Assembly (NCBI RefSeq): GCF_022761125.1
Contig: NZ_JAKWJR010000009.1
Location: forward strand, 1 to 64,000
From: Nocardioides sp. SR21
Lineage (GTDB): Bacteria; Actinomycetota; Actinomycetes; Propionibacteriales; Nocardioidaceae
DNA length: 64,000 nt
Direction: 5' to 3'
Position 1 is the stretch's first letter; each line of letters starts with the position of its first letter. Shown one piece after another: positions 8,796 through 17,933 of this stretch. Below the pieces are notes generated by a model that did not search any database, was not told the DNA's origin, and was given only the letters and a program-made list of their open reading frames with translations. The position numbers and the translations under genes were made by a program.

Positions 8796-8842
8796 AGTCG
8801 TCCGCCTCAGGCGGGCGTAGAGCCAGCCAGAGGCGGACGACT
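8796..8842 (-). terminator. hairpin after sucB
   Basis: A perfect 13-bp stem (AGTCGTCCGCCTC paired with GAGGCGGACGACT) encloses a 21-base loop, starting 16 bases after the sucB stop. There is no T-tract, as is usual for actinobacterial terminators. It separates sucB from the promoter of the TIGR01777 gene. Confidence 0.55.
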
Positions 8843-8858
8843 TCGGGTCAGTCGGAGG

Positions 8859-10664
8859 TCAGAGCTCGAACTGGCCGGACTCCAGGCGCTTCTTGACCGC
8901 CTGCAGGAAGCGGCCGGCGTCGGCGCCGTCGACCAGCTGGTGGTCGTAGGTGAGTGCGAGGTACACCATGTGGCGCACCGCGATCGTCTCGCCGAGGTTC
9001 GGGTCGTCGATGACCACGGGCCGCTTCACGACCGTGCCGGGGCCGAGGATCGCGACCTGCGGCTTGTTGATGATCGGGGTGTCCCAGAGGGCGCCGACCG
9101 AGCCGAGGTTGGTGATCGTGAACGTGCCGCCGGACAGCTCGTCCGGGCCGATCTTGTTGGTGCGGGTGCGCTCGGCGACGTCGGCGATCTTCTTCGCCAG
9201 CCCGGCGATCGAGAGGTCACCGGCGTCCTTGACGACCGGGGTGAGCAGGCCCTTCTCGGTGTCCACGGCGAACGCGACGTGCTCGCGGTCGAAGTAGGTC
9301 ACCTCGCCGGCCTCGGTGTCGAGGGTGGCGTTGAGGGCCGGGTGCTCCTTGAGCGAGTCGATCGCGGCCTTCGCGAAGAACGGCAGGTACGACAGCTTCA
9401 CGCCCTCGCGGGCCAGGAAGTCGGCCTTGTGCGCCTCACGCAGCCGCGCGATCGCGGTCACGTCGACCTCGACGACCTGGGTGAGCTGGGCCGAGGTCTG
9501 CAGCGACTCGACCATCCGGCTCGCGATGATCTTGCGCAGCCGCGAGATCTTCTCGGTCTTGCCACGCAGCGGGGACGGCGTCGCCGGGGCGGCCGGGGCC
9601 GACGAGGCGGCGGCCGGGGCAGCGGCCGGAGCCGCGGGAGCGGCAGCGGGCTTCGCGGCCGCGTCGAGCACGTCCTGCTTGCGGATGCGGCCGCCGACAC
9701 CGGTGCCGGTCACGCCGGCCAGGTCCACGCCGTGCTGGCTGGCCAGCTTGCGCACCAGCGGGGTCACGTAGCCGGGGCCGTCGCCACCGCCGACGGGCTG
9801 CTCGGGCTGCTGCGACTGCTGCGTCTGCTGCGGAGCGGCGGGGGCCGGCTCGGGTGCCTTCTCCTCGGCCTTCGGCTGCTCCGGCTCGGGCTCGGGCGCC
9901 TTCTCGGGCTCCGGCTCGGGCTGCTTCTCCTCGGCCTTCGGCTCCTCCTTCGGGGCCTCCTGCTTCGGCTCCTGCTTCGGGGCCTCCTGCGCGGGCGCGG
10001 CACCCTTGTCGCCGATCACGGCCAGCTCGGCGCCGACCTCGACGGTCTCGTCCTCCTCGACCTTGATCTCCAGCAGCGTGCCGGCGACCGGGGAGGGGAT
10101 CTCGGTGTCGACCTTGTCGGTCGAGACCTCGAGCAGCGCCTCGTCGACGGCCACCTCGTCGCCGACCGACTTCAGCCAGCGGGTCACGGTGCCCTCGGTC
10201 ACGGACTCGCCGAGCGCGGGCAGCGTCACCGACGTACCCGAACCGCCGCCACCGGACGGCTTCGCCTCGGCAGCCGGCTTCTCGGCCTCCTCCGCGGCGG
10301 GCGCGGGCTCCTCGGCGGCAGCGGGCTCCTCGGCCTTCTGCTCCTCGGGCTCCGGCTGCGACTCCTCCTGCTGCTCCTCCTGGGGCGCCGACTCCTCGGC
10401 GGACTCCTGCGAGCCGCCACCCTCGCCCTCGTCACCGATCAGCGCGAGGACCGCGCCGACCTCGACGGTGTCGTCCTCGTTCGCCTTGATCTCCAGCAGG
10501 GTGCCGGCGACGGGGGAGGGGATCTCGGTGTCGACCTTGTCGGTGGAGACCTCGAGCAGCGCCTCGTCGACGGCCACCGTGTCGCCGACCTGCTTGAGCC
10601 AGCGGGTGACGGTGCCTTCGGTGACGGACTCGCCGAGTGCCGGCAGGGTGACTTCGGTGGCCAT
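8859..10664 (-). CDS. sucB: dihydrolipoamide acyltransferase (E2) with two lipoyl domains
   Basis: The 601-residue E2 component of a 2-oxoacid dehydrogenase complex (sucB or dlaT in different annotations). There are two near-identical lipoyl domains (residues 1-80 and 145-222), with lipoylated lysines K43 and K184 in [12 protein letters not shown]. Long Ala/Pro/Glu-rich linkers separate them, then an E3/E1-binding domain ([17 protein letters not shown], about 305-340) and the catalytic domain with the HxxxDG motif in [10 protein letters not shown] near the C-terminus. In actinobacteria this subunit serves pyruvate dehydrogenase and can join the 2-oxoglutarate complex. ATG with AAGGA seven bases upstream; it follows lpdA by 20 bp, so they form an operon. 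Confidence 0.95.
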   Translation of the reverse strand: MATEVTLPALGESVTEGTVTRWLKQVGDTVAVDEALLEVSTDKVDTEIPSPVAGTLLEIKANEDDTVEVGAVLALIGDEGEGGGSQESAEESAPQEEQQEESQPEPEEQKAEEPAAAEEPAPAAEEAEKPAAEAKPSGGGGSGTSVTLPALGESVTEGTVTRWLKSVGDEVAVDEALLEVSTDKVDTEIPSPVAGTLLEIKVEEDETVEVGAELAVIGDKGAAPAQEAPKQEPKQEAPKEEPKAEEKQPEPEPEKAPEPEPEQPKAEEKAPEPAPAAPQQTQQSQQPEQPVGGGDGPGYVTPLVRKLASQHGVDLAGVTGTGVGGRIRKQDVLDAAAKPAAAPAAPAAAPAAASSAPAAPATPSPLRGKTEKISRLRKIIASRMVESLQTSAQLTQVVEVDVTAIARLREAHKADFLAREGVKLSYLPFFAKAAIDSLKEHPALNATLDTEAGEVTYFDREHVAFAVDTEKGLLTPVVKDAGDLSIAGLAKKIADVAERTRTNKIGPDELSGGTFTITNLGSVGALWDTPIINKPQVAILGPGTVVKRPVVIDDPNLGETIAVRHMVYLALTYDHQLVDGADAGRFLQAVKKRLESGQFEL

Positions 10665-10684
10665 GGGCTTCCTTCGATTCTCGA

Positions 10685-12064
10685 TCAGGCGTGTGCGTGG
10701 AGGGGCTTGCCGGCGAGCGCGAGGTGCGCTTCGCCAAGTGCTTCGTTCTGGGTCGGGTGCGCGTGCACGAGGGGTGCCACGTCTTCGGGGTACCCCTCCC
10801 AGTTGTAGATCAACTGGGCCTCGCCGATGAGCTCGCCGACGCGATCGCCGACCATGTGCACACCGACGATCGGCCCGTCCTTGCGGCGGATGAGCTTCAC
10901 GAAGCCCTGCGTCTTGAGGATCTGGCTCTTGCCGTTGCCGCCGAGGTCGTAGGTCAGCGCCTCGATGTTCTCGGCGCCGTACGTCGCCGCGGCCTTCGCC
11001 TCGTCGAGGCCCACGGAGGCCAGCTCGGGGTGGGAGTAGGTGACCCGCGGGATGCCGTCCTCGTCGATCGGCGTCGGGTCGAGGCCGGCGATGCGCTCGG
11101 CGACGAGGATGCCCTGCTGGAACCCGCGGTGCGCGAGCTGCAGGCCCGGGACGATGTCGCCGACGGCGTACACGCCCTCGAGGTTGGTGCGGCAGTACTC
11201 GTCGGCGAGCACGAAGCCGCGCTCCATGGTCACGCCCTGCTCGTCGTACCCGAGGCCCTCGGTGACCGGGCCGCGGCCGACCGCGACGAGCAGCAGCTCG
11301 GCCTCGATCACCTCGCCGCCCTCGACGGTCACGGCGACGCCGGAGTCGGTCGTCTTGACGCTCTGGAACGGGGTGGCGGTCTTGAACCTGATGCCGCGCT
11401 TGCGGAACGCGCGCTCGAGCACCTTGGACGACGACTCGTCCTCGGCGGCCATCAGCCGCGGCAGCGCCTCGACGATGGTGACCTCGGAGCCGAAGCTGCG
11501 CCACACGCTGGCGAACTCGCAGCCGATCACGCCGCCGCCGAGCACGACCACCGATGCGGGGACGCGCTCGAGCTTGAGCGCGTGCTCGGAGGTGATGACC
11601 CGCTCGCCGTCCACCTCGAGGCCGGGCAGGCTGCGGGAGTAGGAGCCGGACGCCAGCACGACGTTCCTGCCGGTGTAGGCCTTGCCGTCCACGGTCACCT
11701 CACGGGGGCCGGTCAGCTTGCCGGCGCCCTCGATCACGGTGATGCCGCGGCCCTTGATCAGGCCGGTGAGGCCCTTGAAGAGCCGGGAGACGACGCCGTC
11801 CTTGTAGGCGTTCACGCCGGGCATGTCGATGCCCTCGAGGCTGGCCTTCACGCCGAACTGCTCGGACTCGCGGGTCTGGTCGGCGACCTCGGCGGCGTGC
11901 AGCAGCGCCTTCGTGGGGATGCAGCCGACGTGGAGGCAGGTGCCTCCGAGGTTGCCCTTCTCCACCAGTCCGACGGTCAGCCCGAGCTGAGCGGCGCGGA
12001 GGGCGCACGCATAGCCGCCGGAGCCGGCACCGAGGATGAGTACGTCGAAGTCGGGATCGGCCAC
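10685..12064 (-). CDS. lpdA: dihydrolipoyl dehydrogenase (E3)
   Basis: The 459-residue FAD-dependent E3 reoxidises dihydrolipoamide of the E2 subunit and of GcvH with NAD. N-terminal FAD-binding [17 protein letters not shown], redox-active disulfide [11 protein letters not shown] (C43, C48), a central NAD-binding [10 protein letters not shown], and the C-terminal [10 protein letters not shown] carrying the His-Glu base pair are all present. The GTG start is preceded by AAGGAT six bases upstream, identical in layout to the lhr promoter at 52333, so a leaderless start is likely. It is the first gene of the lpdA-sucB operon. Confidence 0.96.
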   Translation of the reverse strand: MADPDFDVLILGAGSGGYACALRAAQLGLTVGLVEKGNLGGTCLHVGCIPTKALLHAAEVADQTRESEQFGVKASLEGIDMPGVNAYKDGVVSRLFKGLTGLIKGRGITVIEGAGKLTGPREVTVDGKAYTGRNVVLASGSYSRSLPGLEVDGERVITSEHALKLERVPASVVVLGGGVIGCEFASVWRSFGSEVTIVEALPRLMAAEDESSSKVLERAFRKRGIRFKTATPFQSVKTTDSGVAVTVEGGEVIEAELLLVAVGRGPVTEGLGYDEQGVTMERGFVLADEYCRTNLEGVYAVGDIVPGLQLAHRGFQQGILVAERIAGLDPTPIDEDGIPRVTYSHPELASVGLDEAKAAATYGAENIEALTYDLGGNGKSQILKTQGFVKLIRRKDGPIVGVHMVGDRVGELIGEAQLIYNWEGYPEDVAPLVHAHPTQNEALGEAHLALAGKPLHAHA

Positions 12065-12070
12065 GGGGCC

Positions 12071-12076
12071 ATCCTT
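12071..12076 (-). promoter_or_regulatory. -10 hexamer of lpdA-sucB (leaderless)
   Basis: The minus-strand hexamer AAGGAT lies six bases before GTG 12064. The same hexamer, gap and start codon occur before lhr. Confidence 0.45.
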
Positions 12077-12133
12077 GCACTTCCACTCAACGTGTCCACA
12101 CCGAGGTTCCTACGCTCCGGTAGGTCCGCAAGG

Positions 12134-12139
12134 CACACT
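12134..12139 (+). promoter_or_regulatory. -10 hexamer of the 12147 gene (leaderless)
   Basis: CACACT lies seven bases before ATG 12147. It supports the short start of that gene. Confidence 0.45.
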
Positions 12140-12146
12140 TGTCCCC

Positions 12147-12512
12147 ATGTCGTGGATGGACCGGTTCCGGCGCAGCTCGGGGACCAAGATGCGAGGCCCC
12201 GCCAAGGACGCAACGCGCACCGGGTCGACCCGGGTGCGTGCTGCCGACTCGGTCGACCTGGAGCACCTGCAGTCCTGGGTCGCGGAGCGCCGCGGCGTCG
12301 AGGGGTTCGTCGAGCCCCGTACCGCGGTCAGCGACGTGACACTGCTCCTGGTCGCGCACGACGGCGAGTGGACCCGCCGCCGCGTGCCGTCGGTGAACTG
12401 GGCGCACGACTTCTGCAACCGCGGCCAGATCCCGTCGTACGACGCCGCCGTCGTGGGCATCCCGCAGCGGATGCGCGATTACAACCGCCGCAAGAAGCAG
12501 CAGGGGCTGTAG
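12147..12512 (+). CDS. conserved actinobacterial protein of unknown function
   Basis: The 121-residue basic protein begins MSWMDRFRRSSGTKM. Its centre is acidic/hydrophobic (VDLEHLQSWVAERRGVEGFVEPRTAVSDVTLLLVAHDGEW), and it ends in a strongly basic tail (RMRDYNRRKKQQGL). Proteins of this type occur next to lpd and pepA in other Actinobacteria and are sometimes labelled oxidoreductase without evidence; I see no cofactor motif. The ATG at 12147 is chosen over open upstream sequence because CACACT sits seven bases before it. The gene is divergent from lpdA and convergent with pepA. No function can be assigned. Confidence 0.8.
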   Translation: MSWMDRFRRSSGTKMRGPAKDATRTGSTRVRAADSVDLEHLQSWVAERRGVEGFVEPRTAVSDVTLLLVAHDGEWTRRRVPSVNWAHDFCNRGQIPSYDAAVVGIPQRMRDYNRRKKQQGL

Positions 12513-12539
12513 GTCGTCGGGTGGTGTCGGGCCGCTGCC

Positions 12540-12627
12540 GGTTCACCATGTGATGGAGATGAACCCGCACTTCTCATGGCCTGCACACCATGTGAAGTGC
12601 AGGTTCGACTGCATCACATGGTGAAAC
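12540..12627. repeat. 88-bp imperfect nested palindrome between convergent genes
   Basis: The outer arms (GTTCACCATGTGATG and CATCACATGGTGAAAC) are nearly perfect complements. The inner arms (CCGCACTTCTCATGG and CCATGTGAAGTGCAGG) form a second stem, so the whole region can fold into one long hairpin. CACCATGTGA or its complement recurs in both. It lies 28 bp after one gene and about 30 bp before the end of the convergent pepA, where a bidirectional terminator or a small palindromic repeat element would be expected. Confidence 0.6.
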
Positions 12628-12657
12628 TGCGACGACGACCCGCTCCGGCCGACGCCC

Positions 12658-14157
12658 TCAGGACTCAGCGAAGGTCCGCGCGTACTCCACGAGCGTCGAC
12701 ACCGCGACGCCGGTGCCGCCGGCGGTGACGTGGCCCCAGGGGCCGCCGGAGTTGAACGACGGGCCGGCGATGTCGAGGTGGGCCCACGGGACGCCGGCGG
12801 TGAACTCGCGCAGGAACGCCGCCGCGAACAGGCCGCCGCCCCAGCGGATCCAGTCGTGCTGCGAGAGGTCCGCGATCTTGCTGCTGTGGATCCGGTCGTT
12901 CATCCCCTCGGGGATCGGCATCGGCCACATCTCCTCGCCGGCGCTCGCGGCGGCCGCGAGCACGTCGGCGACGATGTCCTCGCTGCCCATCACGCCGGCG
13001 ACGCGGTCGCCGAGCGCGACGACCATGTGCCCGGTGAGGGTGGCGACGTCGAGGATCACGTCGGGCTTCTGCTCGGTCGCGCGGACCAGCGCGTCGGCGA
13101 GGATCAGCCGGCCCTCGGCGTCGGTGTTCTGGATCTCGACCGTGGTGCCGCCGTACATCCGCAGCACGTCGCCGGGCCGCAGCGCCGAGCCGGACACCAT
13201 GTTCTCGGCCATCGGGGCGAACGTGCTGACCTTGATGGGCAGGCCCAGCGCCGCGATCGCGTACGTCGCCTGCACGACGGCGGCGGCGCCCGCCATGTCG
13301 GACTTCATCTCGCCCATGCCCTGCGCGGGCTTGATCGTCAGGCCGCCGGAGTCGAACGTGATGCCCTTGCCGACCAGCGCCAGGTGCTTGGTCGCGCCCT
13401 TGGGCGCGTAGGTCAGCTCGACCAGCCGCGGCGGCGCGGACGAGCCGGCGCCGACGCCGAGGATGCCGCCGCAGCCGAGGTCGGTGAGCTCGGCGTCGTC
13501 GAGCACGCGGATCGAGATCTTCGGCGCGCCCTTGCCCTTCGTCCGCTCCTTGGTCGCCGCGGTGACGGCGTCGGCGAACTTCGGCGGGGTGAGGTCGCCC
13601 GGCGGCGTGTTCACCCAGTCGCGCGTCCCGGCCACCGCGCGGGCGACGAGCTGCGCGTCCTCGAACGCGGTCGTGACCTCCTTGCGGCGCGCGCCGGAGC
13701 TCAGCACGACCACGTCGTTCGGGCGATCCGAGCTGCCGTTCTTCTTGTACGTCGTGAACGCGTAGCCGCCGAGCAGGTAGCCCTCGACCACCGCGCGCAC
13801 CAGCTCGGGGGAGTCGCCCGGCAGCGCCAGCGCGACCGAGGCGGCGTTGCTGACCCCGCGGGAGGCGACACCGGCGGCCTTGCGGACCGCGTTCGCGGTC
13901 GGCTCCTTGCCGAGCCCGACCAGCACCAGCAGCGGCGACGACAGCGTCCCCCCGGTCGGCAGCTTCACGACCTCGCCGGCCTTGCCGGTCACACCCAGGC
14001 TCGACAGCAGCGGCCGCAGCTTGCGGCCGTACGCCTGGGCGACGTCCTCTCCGCCGTCGGCGAGAGCGGGCCCCTTCGACGACTGCACGACCCCGACGAC
14101 AACGGCGTCGCTCCGAGTCTTGGCGGGGCTGGCGCTGCGCAGGGTGTAGGTCGTCAC
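12658..14157 (-). CDS. pepA: leucyl aminopeptidase (M17)
   Basis: The 499-residue cytosolic M17 aminopeptidase is a two-zinc/manganese enzyme releasing N-terminal residues from peptides. The C-terminal catalytic domain carries the family signature NTDAEGRLILAD, and the metal-binding KGITFDSGG and KSDMAGAAAV stretches are intact. The N-terminal half is the macro-like domain. GTG 14157 (protein MTTYTLRSAS) is chosen because TATCCT lies six bases upstream. An in-frame ATG at 14190 would add 11 residues but would overlap the gcvT start codon on the other strand. It is encoded next to gcvT and lpd, as in related genomes. Confidence 0.93.
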   Translation of the reverse strand: MTTYTLRSASPAKTRSDAVVVGVVQSSKGPALADGGEDVAQAYGRKLRPLLSSLGVTGKAGEVVKLPTGGTLSSPLLVLVGLGKEPTANAVRKAAGVASRGVSNAASVALALPGDSPELVRAVVEGYLLGGYAFTTYKKNGSSDRPNDVVVLSSGARRKEVTTAFEDAQLVARAVAGTRDWVNTPPGDLTPPKFADAVTAATKERTKGKGAPKISIRVLDDAELTDLGCGGILGVGAGSSAPPRLVELTYAPKGATKHLALVGKGITFDSGGLTIKPAQGMGEMKSDMAGAAAVVQATYAIAALGLPIKVSTFAPMAENMVSGSALRPGDVLRMYGGTTVEIQNTDAEGRLILADALVRATEQKPDVILDVATLTGHMVVALGDRVAGVMGSEDIVADVLAAAASAGEEMWPMPIPEGMNDRIHSSKIADLSQHDWIRWGGGLFAAAFLREFTAGVPWAHLDIAGPSFNSGGPWGHVTAGGTGVAVSTLVEYARTFAES

Positions 14158-14163
14158 CAGCGC

Positions 14164-14169
14164 AGGATA
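14164..14169 (-). promoter_or_regulatory. -10 hexamer of pepA (leaderless)
   Basis: The minus-strand TATCCT lies six bases before GTG 14157. It faces the gcvT promoter within the same 31-bp intergenic stretch. Confidence 0.55.
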
Positions 14170-14175
14170 GTCGGG

Positions 14176-14181
14176 TAAGTT
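14176..14181 (+). promoter_or_regulatory. -10 hexamer of gcvT (leaderless)
   Basis: TAAGTT lies seven bases before ATG 14189, with no ribosome-binding site. Confidence 0.5.
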
Positions 14182-14188
14182 CGCCGCC

Positions 14189-15292
14189 ATGTCCGACCTG
14201 CTCCGATCCCCGCTCCACGACCGTCACGAGGCCCTCGGAGCGAAGTTCGCCGCGTTCGGCGGCTGGTCGATGCCGCTCGAGTACTCCACGGGCGTCGTCA
14301 AGGAGCACACGGCGGTCCGTGAGGCGGTCGGGATCTTCGACGTCAGCCACCTCGGCAAGGCGACCGTCGCCGGCCCGGGCGCCGCGGACTTCGTGAACCG
14401 GACCCTCACCAACGACCTCGGCCGGATCGAGCCCGGCAAGGCTCAGTACACGCTGTGCTGCGACGACGCGACCGGCGGCGTGGTCGACGACCTGATCGCC
14501 TACCTGTACGACGACGAGCGGGTGTTCCTCATCCCGAACGCCGCCAACACCGCCGAGGTCGTCCGCCGGCTCGACGCCGGGGCGCCCGACGGCGTCACCG
14601 TCACCAACCAGCACCGCGACTACGTCGTGCTCGCGGTCCAGGGCCCCAGGTCCGACGAGACCCTCGCGGCCGTCGGGCTGCCGATCGACCACGAGTACAT
14701 GTCGTTCGCCGAGGCCGACTTCGAGGGCGAGACCGTCGTGGTCTGCCGTACCGGCTACACCGGTGAGCGGGGCTACGAGGTCGTCGCGCCGAACGCCGTC
14801 GCGGTGGCGCTCTGGGACGCGCTGCTGGCGGCGGGGGAGCAGCACGGCATCCTCGCCTGCGGCCTCGGCGCCCGCGACACGCTGCGCACCGAGATGGGCT
14901 ACCCGCTGCACGGCCAGGAGATCTCGCTCGACGTCACCCCGAACGAGGCGCGGCTGGGCTGGGCGGTCGGCTGGAAGAAGGACGCGTTCTGGGGACGCGA
15001 CGTCCTCACCGCCGAGCGTGCCGAGGGGCCGAAGCGGGTCCTGCGTGGCCTGGTCGCCACCGGGCGCGGCATCCCGCGCCCCCACATGAGCGTGAGCCTG
15101 ACAGCCGACGTGCTCCTCGGGGAGATCACGTCGGGCACGTTCTCGCCGACGCTGAAGAAGGGCATCGGGCTGGCCCTGCTGCCGTCGTTCGTGGACCCGG
15201 ACGCCGAGGTCGGCGTCGACATCCGCGGCCGTCGCGAGATCTTCCAGCTGGTGAAGCCGCCGTTCCTCGACCCGTCCGTACGGGAGGCCTGA
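14189..15292 (+). CDS. gcvT: glycine cleavage system T protein (aminomethyltransferase)
   Basis: The 367-residue T protein releases ammonia from the aminomethyl-lipoyl group of GcvH and passes the methylene group to tetrahydrofolate. The N-terminal part has [24 protein letters not shown] and [10 protein letters not shown], followed by [34 protein letters not shown] and the C-terminal barrel with [13 protein letters not shown]. The length is normal. Start ATG 14189, with TAAGTT seven bases upstream. It depends on lipoate made by the LipA/LipB encoded nearby; gcvH and gcvP are not in the window. Methylene-THF it makes is a substrate for ThyA (17934-18728). Confidence 0.96.
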   Translation: MSDLLRSPLHDRHEALGAKFAAFGGWSMPLEYSTGVVKEHTAVREAVGIFDVSHLGKATVAGPGAADFVNRTLTNDLGRIEPGKAQYTLCCDDATGGVVDDLIAYLYDDERVFLIPNAANTAEVVRRLDAGAPDGVTVTNQHRDYVVLAVQGPRSDETLAAVGLPIDHEYMSFAEADFEGETVVVCRTGYTGERGYEVVAPNAVAVALWDALLAAGEQHGILACGLGARDTLRTEMGYPLHGQEISLDVTPNEARLGWAVGWKKDAFWGRDVLTAERAEGPKRVLRGLVATGRGIPRPHMSVSLTADVLLGEITSGTFSPTLKKGIGLALLPSFVDPDAEVGVDIRGRREIFQLVKPPFLDPSVREA

Positions 15293-15293
15293 G

Positions 15294-15548
15294 ATGAACC
15301 TGCCCGAGCAGCCCACGTTCCGCCCGCCGTCACCGTCGGAGCGCCCGTGGTTCTGGCGCCTGGAGGACGCCTCCGGCGAGGAGGTAACCGTGGTCGGCGA
15401 CCTCGCCGAGCAGCGGTTCGCGAGCCAGGCCGACGCCGAGTCGTGGGTCGGCGAGACGTGGTCGGACCTGGCCGCCGAGGGCGTCGACGCCGTCGTCCTG
15501 TTCGAGCACGACCGCCGCGTCTACGGCCCGATGTCGTTGCATGAGTAG
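15294..15548 (+). CDS. small conserved actinobacterial protein
   Basis: An 84-residue acidic protein beginning one base after the gcvT stop (TGAGATG), so it is probably co-translated. It contains RPWFWRLEDASGEEV, an ASQADAESWVGETWSDLAAEGVDAVVLFE block and a terminal VYGPMSLHE. Small proteins of this kind are widespread in Actinobacteria without known function; I find no motif for metal, nucleotide or membrane binding. Confidence 0.8.
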   Translation: MNLPEQPTFRPPSPSERPWFWRLEDASGEEVTVVGDLAEQRFASQADAESWVGETWSDLAAEGVDAVVLFEHDRRVYGPMSLHE

Positions 15549-15554
15549 TCACCG

Positions 15555-17060
15555 ATGCGGAACGACGCGGACTTCACCGGCTACCTGGCGGCGCGCTGGC
15601 CGTCGCTGGTCCGTTCGCTCGTCCTGATCGGCTGCCCGCGCCGCGAGGCCGAGGAGCTCGCGGTGGCCGGGCTGGTGCGCTGCTACCCGTCGTACGACCG
15701 GGTCCGCGAGAGCGACGACATCGACGTCCACGTCTACGCCACGGTGCTCGACGGCTGGCACCACCGGCTGCGGCACGGCGAGGTGCCGGCCGAGGAGCCG
15801 GTGGCGGAGGAGGAGACCGACGACGTCCTGCTCCGCCGCGAGATCGAGGCCGAGCTCGCCACCCTGACCGCGGCCCAGCGTGAGCAGCGCGTCCTCCGGT
15901 ACGTCGCCGAGCTCGACGACGAGCAGGTCGCCGACGTGCTCGAGCGCGCGCCCGGGGCCGAGCGCGGCCGGTTCTCCGAGGTCGACTACCGGATCGCCCG
16001 GGAGACCATCGAGGTGTCGCTGCCGCCGTACGACGAGATCGTCCGTCGGGCCCAGGCGGTACGCCGCCGCCGCGGCCGGATCGCGGTCGCCTCCACCGCC
16101 GCCGGCGTGCTGGTGGTCGCGGGGCTGACCTGGCTCGCGACCCGCCCGGAGCCGGGGCCCGAGCCGAACGAGCCGAAGGTGGAGAAGGCGAAGAACCCGA
16201 TCGACCAGGCGTGGTACGGCAACGGGCTGGTGCACCTGCAGAACGTGACCGTCGAGGTCCCGCAGGTCGACGACCTGGTGGAGGTCGGCGGCGGGGTCAT
16301 CTACGCCGGCGCCGACCGGGTGCTCGTCCGCGTCGGGCCGAACGGCGAGCTGAGCCGCCTCGGCACCAAGGGCTTCGGGTCCCGGATCGTCGCCTCAGAC
16401 GAGCGCGGCTGGGCGGCCTGGGTGGGCGGACCCAGCGACAACCCCGAGATGGTCGTGCACGACGTCGCGACGGGGGAGGACGTCGCCCGGGTGACCGTGC
16501 CGCCCGGTTCGCGCGCGGTCGCGCTCGACCAGAACCGCGTCTACTACGTCGCCGGCGGCGAGAGCTATGGCTGGGACCCGCTCACCGGGCGGGTGGAGCT
16601 CCTCGGGCCCACGGTCCTGCTCGACGTCGAGTCCGCGACCCGGGCGTACGCCCTGGGCCCGCGGATCGACATGGTGCAGCCGTTCTTCAACGTGGACTTC
16701 GTCCGCCCCGGCGTCTCCGCCGAGTTCGCCCCGGGCGGCAATCTCGTGGTGGCGCGCCCGCCCGGGCAGGAGGACGGCCCCTTCGCCCCGCTGCTGTACG
16801 ACGCCCGCTCCGGCGAACGGCTGGAGACCGGGGTCGCCGGCGACGAGCTGGTCCTCGACGCGTCGTTCGGGCCGGACGGCACGATCGACTACCTGGTGAT
16901 CCGCGCCGAGGACTACGGGGCCGGGCCGGACCTCGAGGGTGACGACCGGCCGCTGGTCGTGCTCCGCACCTGCGAGCTCGCGACGACCCAGCAGCCGATG
17001 GAGTGCACCGACGTCCTCCCGCTCGCGCAGGTCGACGAGGACCCGCTGCTCGCCCACTGA
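15555..17060 (+). CDS. sigma-70-like domain fused to membrane anchor and extracytoplasmic domain
   Basis: The 501-residue protein has three parts. Residues 1-150 resemble a degenerate sigma factor of the SigE/ECF type: a region-2-like helix block (FTGYLAARWPSLVRSLVLIGCPRREAEELAVAGLVR) and a region-4-like LTAAQREQRVLRYVAELDDEQVADVL. A basic patch RRRRGR precedes one transmembrane helix (about 176-196). The remaining 300 residues are extracytoplasmic, rich in short beta repeats with Gly-Asp and Val-Tyr patterns, suggesting a beta-propeller. It begins six bases after the preceding small gene. The membrane anchor argues against a free sigma factor; membrane signalling or anti-sigma-like sequestration is possible. 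No function is established. Confidence 0.75.
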   Translation: MRNDADFTGYLAARWPSLVRSLVLIGCPRREAEELAVAGLVRCYPSYDRVRESDDIDVHVYATVLDGWHHRLRHGEVPAEEPVAEEETDDVLLRREIEAELATLTAAQREQRVLRYVAELDDEQVADVLERAPGAERGRFSEVDYRIARETIEVSLPPYDEIVRRAQAVRRRRGRIAVASTAAGVLVVAGLTWLATRPEPGPEPNEPKVEKAKNPIDQAWYGNGLVHLQNVTVEVPQVDDLVEVGGGVIYAGADRVLVRVGPNGELSRLGTKGFGSRIVASDERGWAAWVGGPSDNPEMVVHDVATGEDVARVTVPPGSRAVALDQNRVYYVAGGESYGWDPLTGRVELLGPTVLLDVESATRAYALGPRIDMVQPFFNVDFVRPGVSAEFAPGGNLVVARPPGQEDGPFAPLLYDARSGERLETGVAGDELVLDASFGPDGTIDYLVIRAEDYGAGPDLEGDDRPLVVLRTCELATTQQPMECTDVLPLAQVDEDPLLAH

Positions 17061-17088
17061 GCTGGACTGCCGAGCTCGGTCCGTGGGG

Positions 17089-17094
17089 CAGGAT
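17089..17094 (+). promoter_or_regulatory. -10 hexamer of the PhzF gene (leaderless)
   Basis: CAGGAT lies six bases before ATG 17101. The same hexamer and gap occur before the methyltransferase at 57431. Confidence 0.45.
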
Positions 17095-17100
17095 TGCGGC

Positions 17101-17916
17101 ATGCGCTTCAGCCAGGTCGACGTGTTCTCCGCCCAGCCGATGCTCGGCAACCCGGTCGCCGTCGTGCACGACGCGGACGACGTCACGGACGAGGAGATGG
17201 CGGCGTTCGCCCGCTGGACCAACCTCTCGGAGACCACCTTCCTGCTCCGGCCGTCCACGCCCGAGGCCGACTACCGGCTGCGGATCTGGACTCCCGGTGG
17301 CGAGCTGCCGTTCGCCGGCCACCCGACCCTGGGCAGCGCGCACGCCTGGCTCGAGGCCGGGGGAGCGCCGGCCGGCGAGGACCTCGTGCAGGAGTGCGGC
17401 GCCGGCCTCGTGCGCATCCGGCGCGGGGCCACGCTGTCGTTCGCCGCACCGCCGCTGACGCGGTCCGGTCCGGTGTCCGACGAGGACGTCGACGTGATCG
17501 CGACCGCGCTCGCGATCACGCGCGACCAGATCGTCGAGACCGCGTGGATCGACAACGGCCCCGGCTGGGTCGGCGTGCTGCTCCGCGACGCCGAGACCGT
17601 GCTCGGCCTCGAGCCGGACTGGGCGTCGTTCGGCGACCTGAAGATCGGCGTCGTCGGCCCGTACGCCGACGGTCCGCTGGCTGCCGAGCTCCGCGCGTTC
17701 TGCCCCGGGTACGGCATGCCGGAGGACCCGGTCACCGGCTCGCTCAACGCCGGCGTCGGCCAGTGGCTGGCCGGCCGCACGCTGCCCACGTCGTACGTCG
17801 CCTCGCAGGGAACCGTCCTCCAGCGGGCCGGGCGCGTGCACGTGGAGCTGGTCGACGGCCAGATCTGGGTCGGCGGTGAGACGCGCACGACCGTTGCCGG
17901 CTCCGTGGACATCTGA
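17101..17916 (+). CDS. PhzF family isomerase
   Basis: The 271-residue member of the PhzF / diaminopimelate-epimerase-fold family. Landmarks are the N-terminal [17 protein letters not shown] and SETTFLL with the catalytic glutamate position of the family, [15 protein letters not shown] in the middle, and the C-terminal [16 protein letters not shown]. The family catalyses proton-transfer isomerisations; only phenazine PhzF has a well-known substrate, and no phenazine genes are present, so the substrate is unknown. It appears to be a single gene between the sigma-like gene and thyA. ATG start after CAGGAT. Confidence 0.93.
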   Translation: MRFSQVDVFSAQPMLGNPVAVVHDADDVTDEEMAAFARWTNLSETTFLLRPSTPEADYRLRIWTPGGELPFAGHPTLGSAHAWLEAGGAPAGEDLVQECGAGLVRIRRGATLSFAAPPLTRSGPVSDEDVDVIATALAITRDQIVETAWIDNGPGWVGVLLRDAETVLGLEPDWASFGDLKIGVVGPYADGPLAAELRAFCPGYGMPEDPVTGSLNAGVGQWLAGRTLPTSYVASQGTVLQRAGRVHVELVDGQIWVGGETRTTVAGSVDI

Positions 17917-17920
17917 GGAC

Positions 17921-17926
17921 TAGGGT
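17921..17926 (+). promoter_or_regulatory. -10 hexamer of thyA-dfrA (leaderless)
   Basis: TAGGGT lies seven bases before GTG 17934. No ribosome-binding site is apparent. Confidence 0.55.
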
Positions 17927-17933
17927 CGGAGAC

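Noticed and set aside
14158..14188. Glycine riboswitch before gcvT
   Set aside because: Only 31 bp separate gcvT from the divergent pepA start, and the -10 lies seven bases before the ATG, leaving no leader for a riboswitch.
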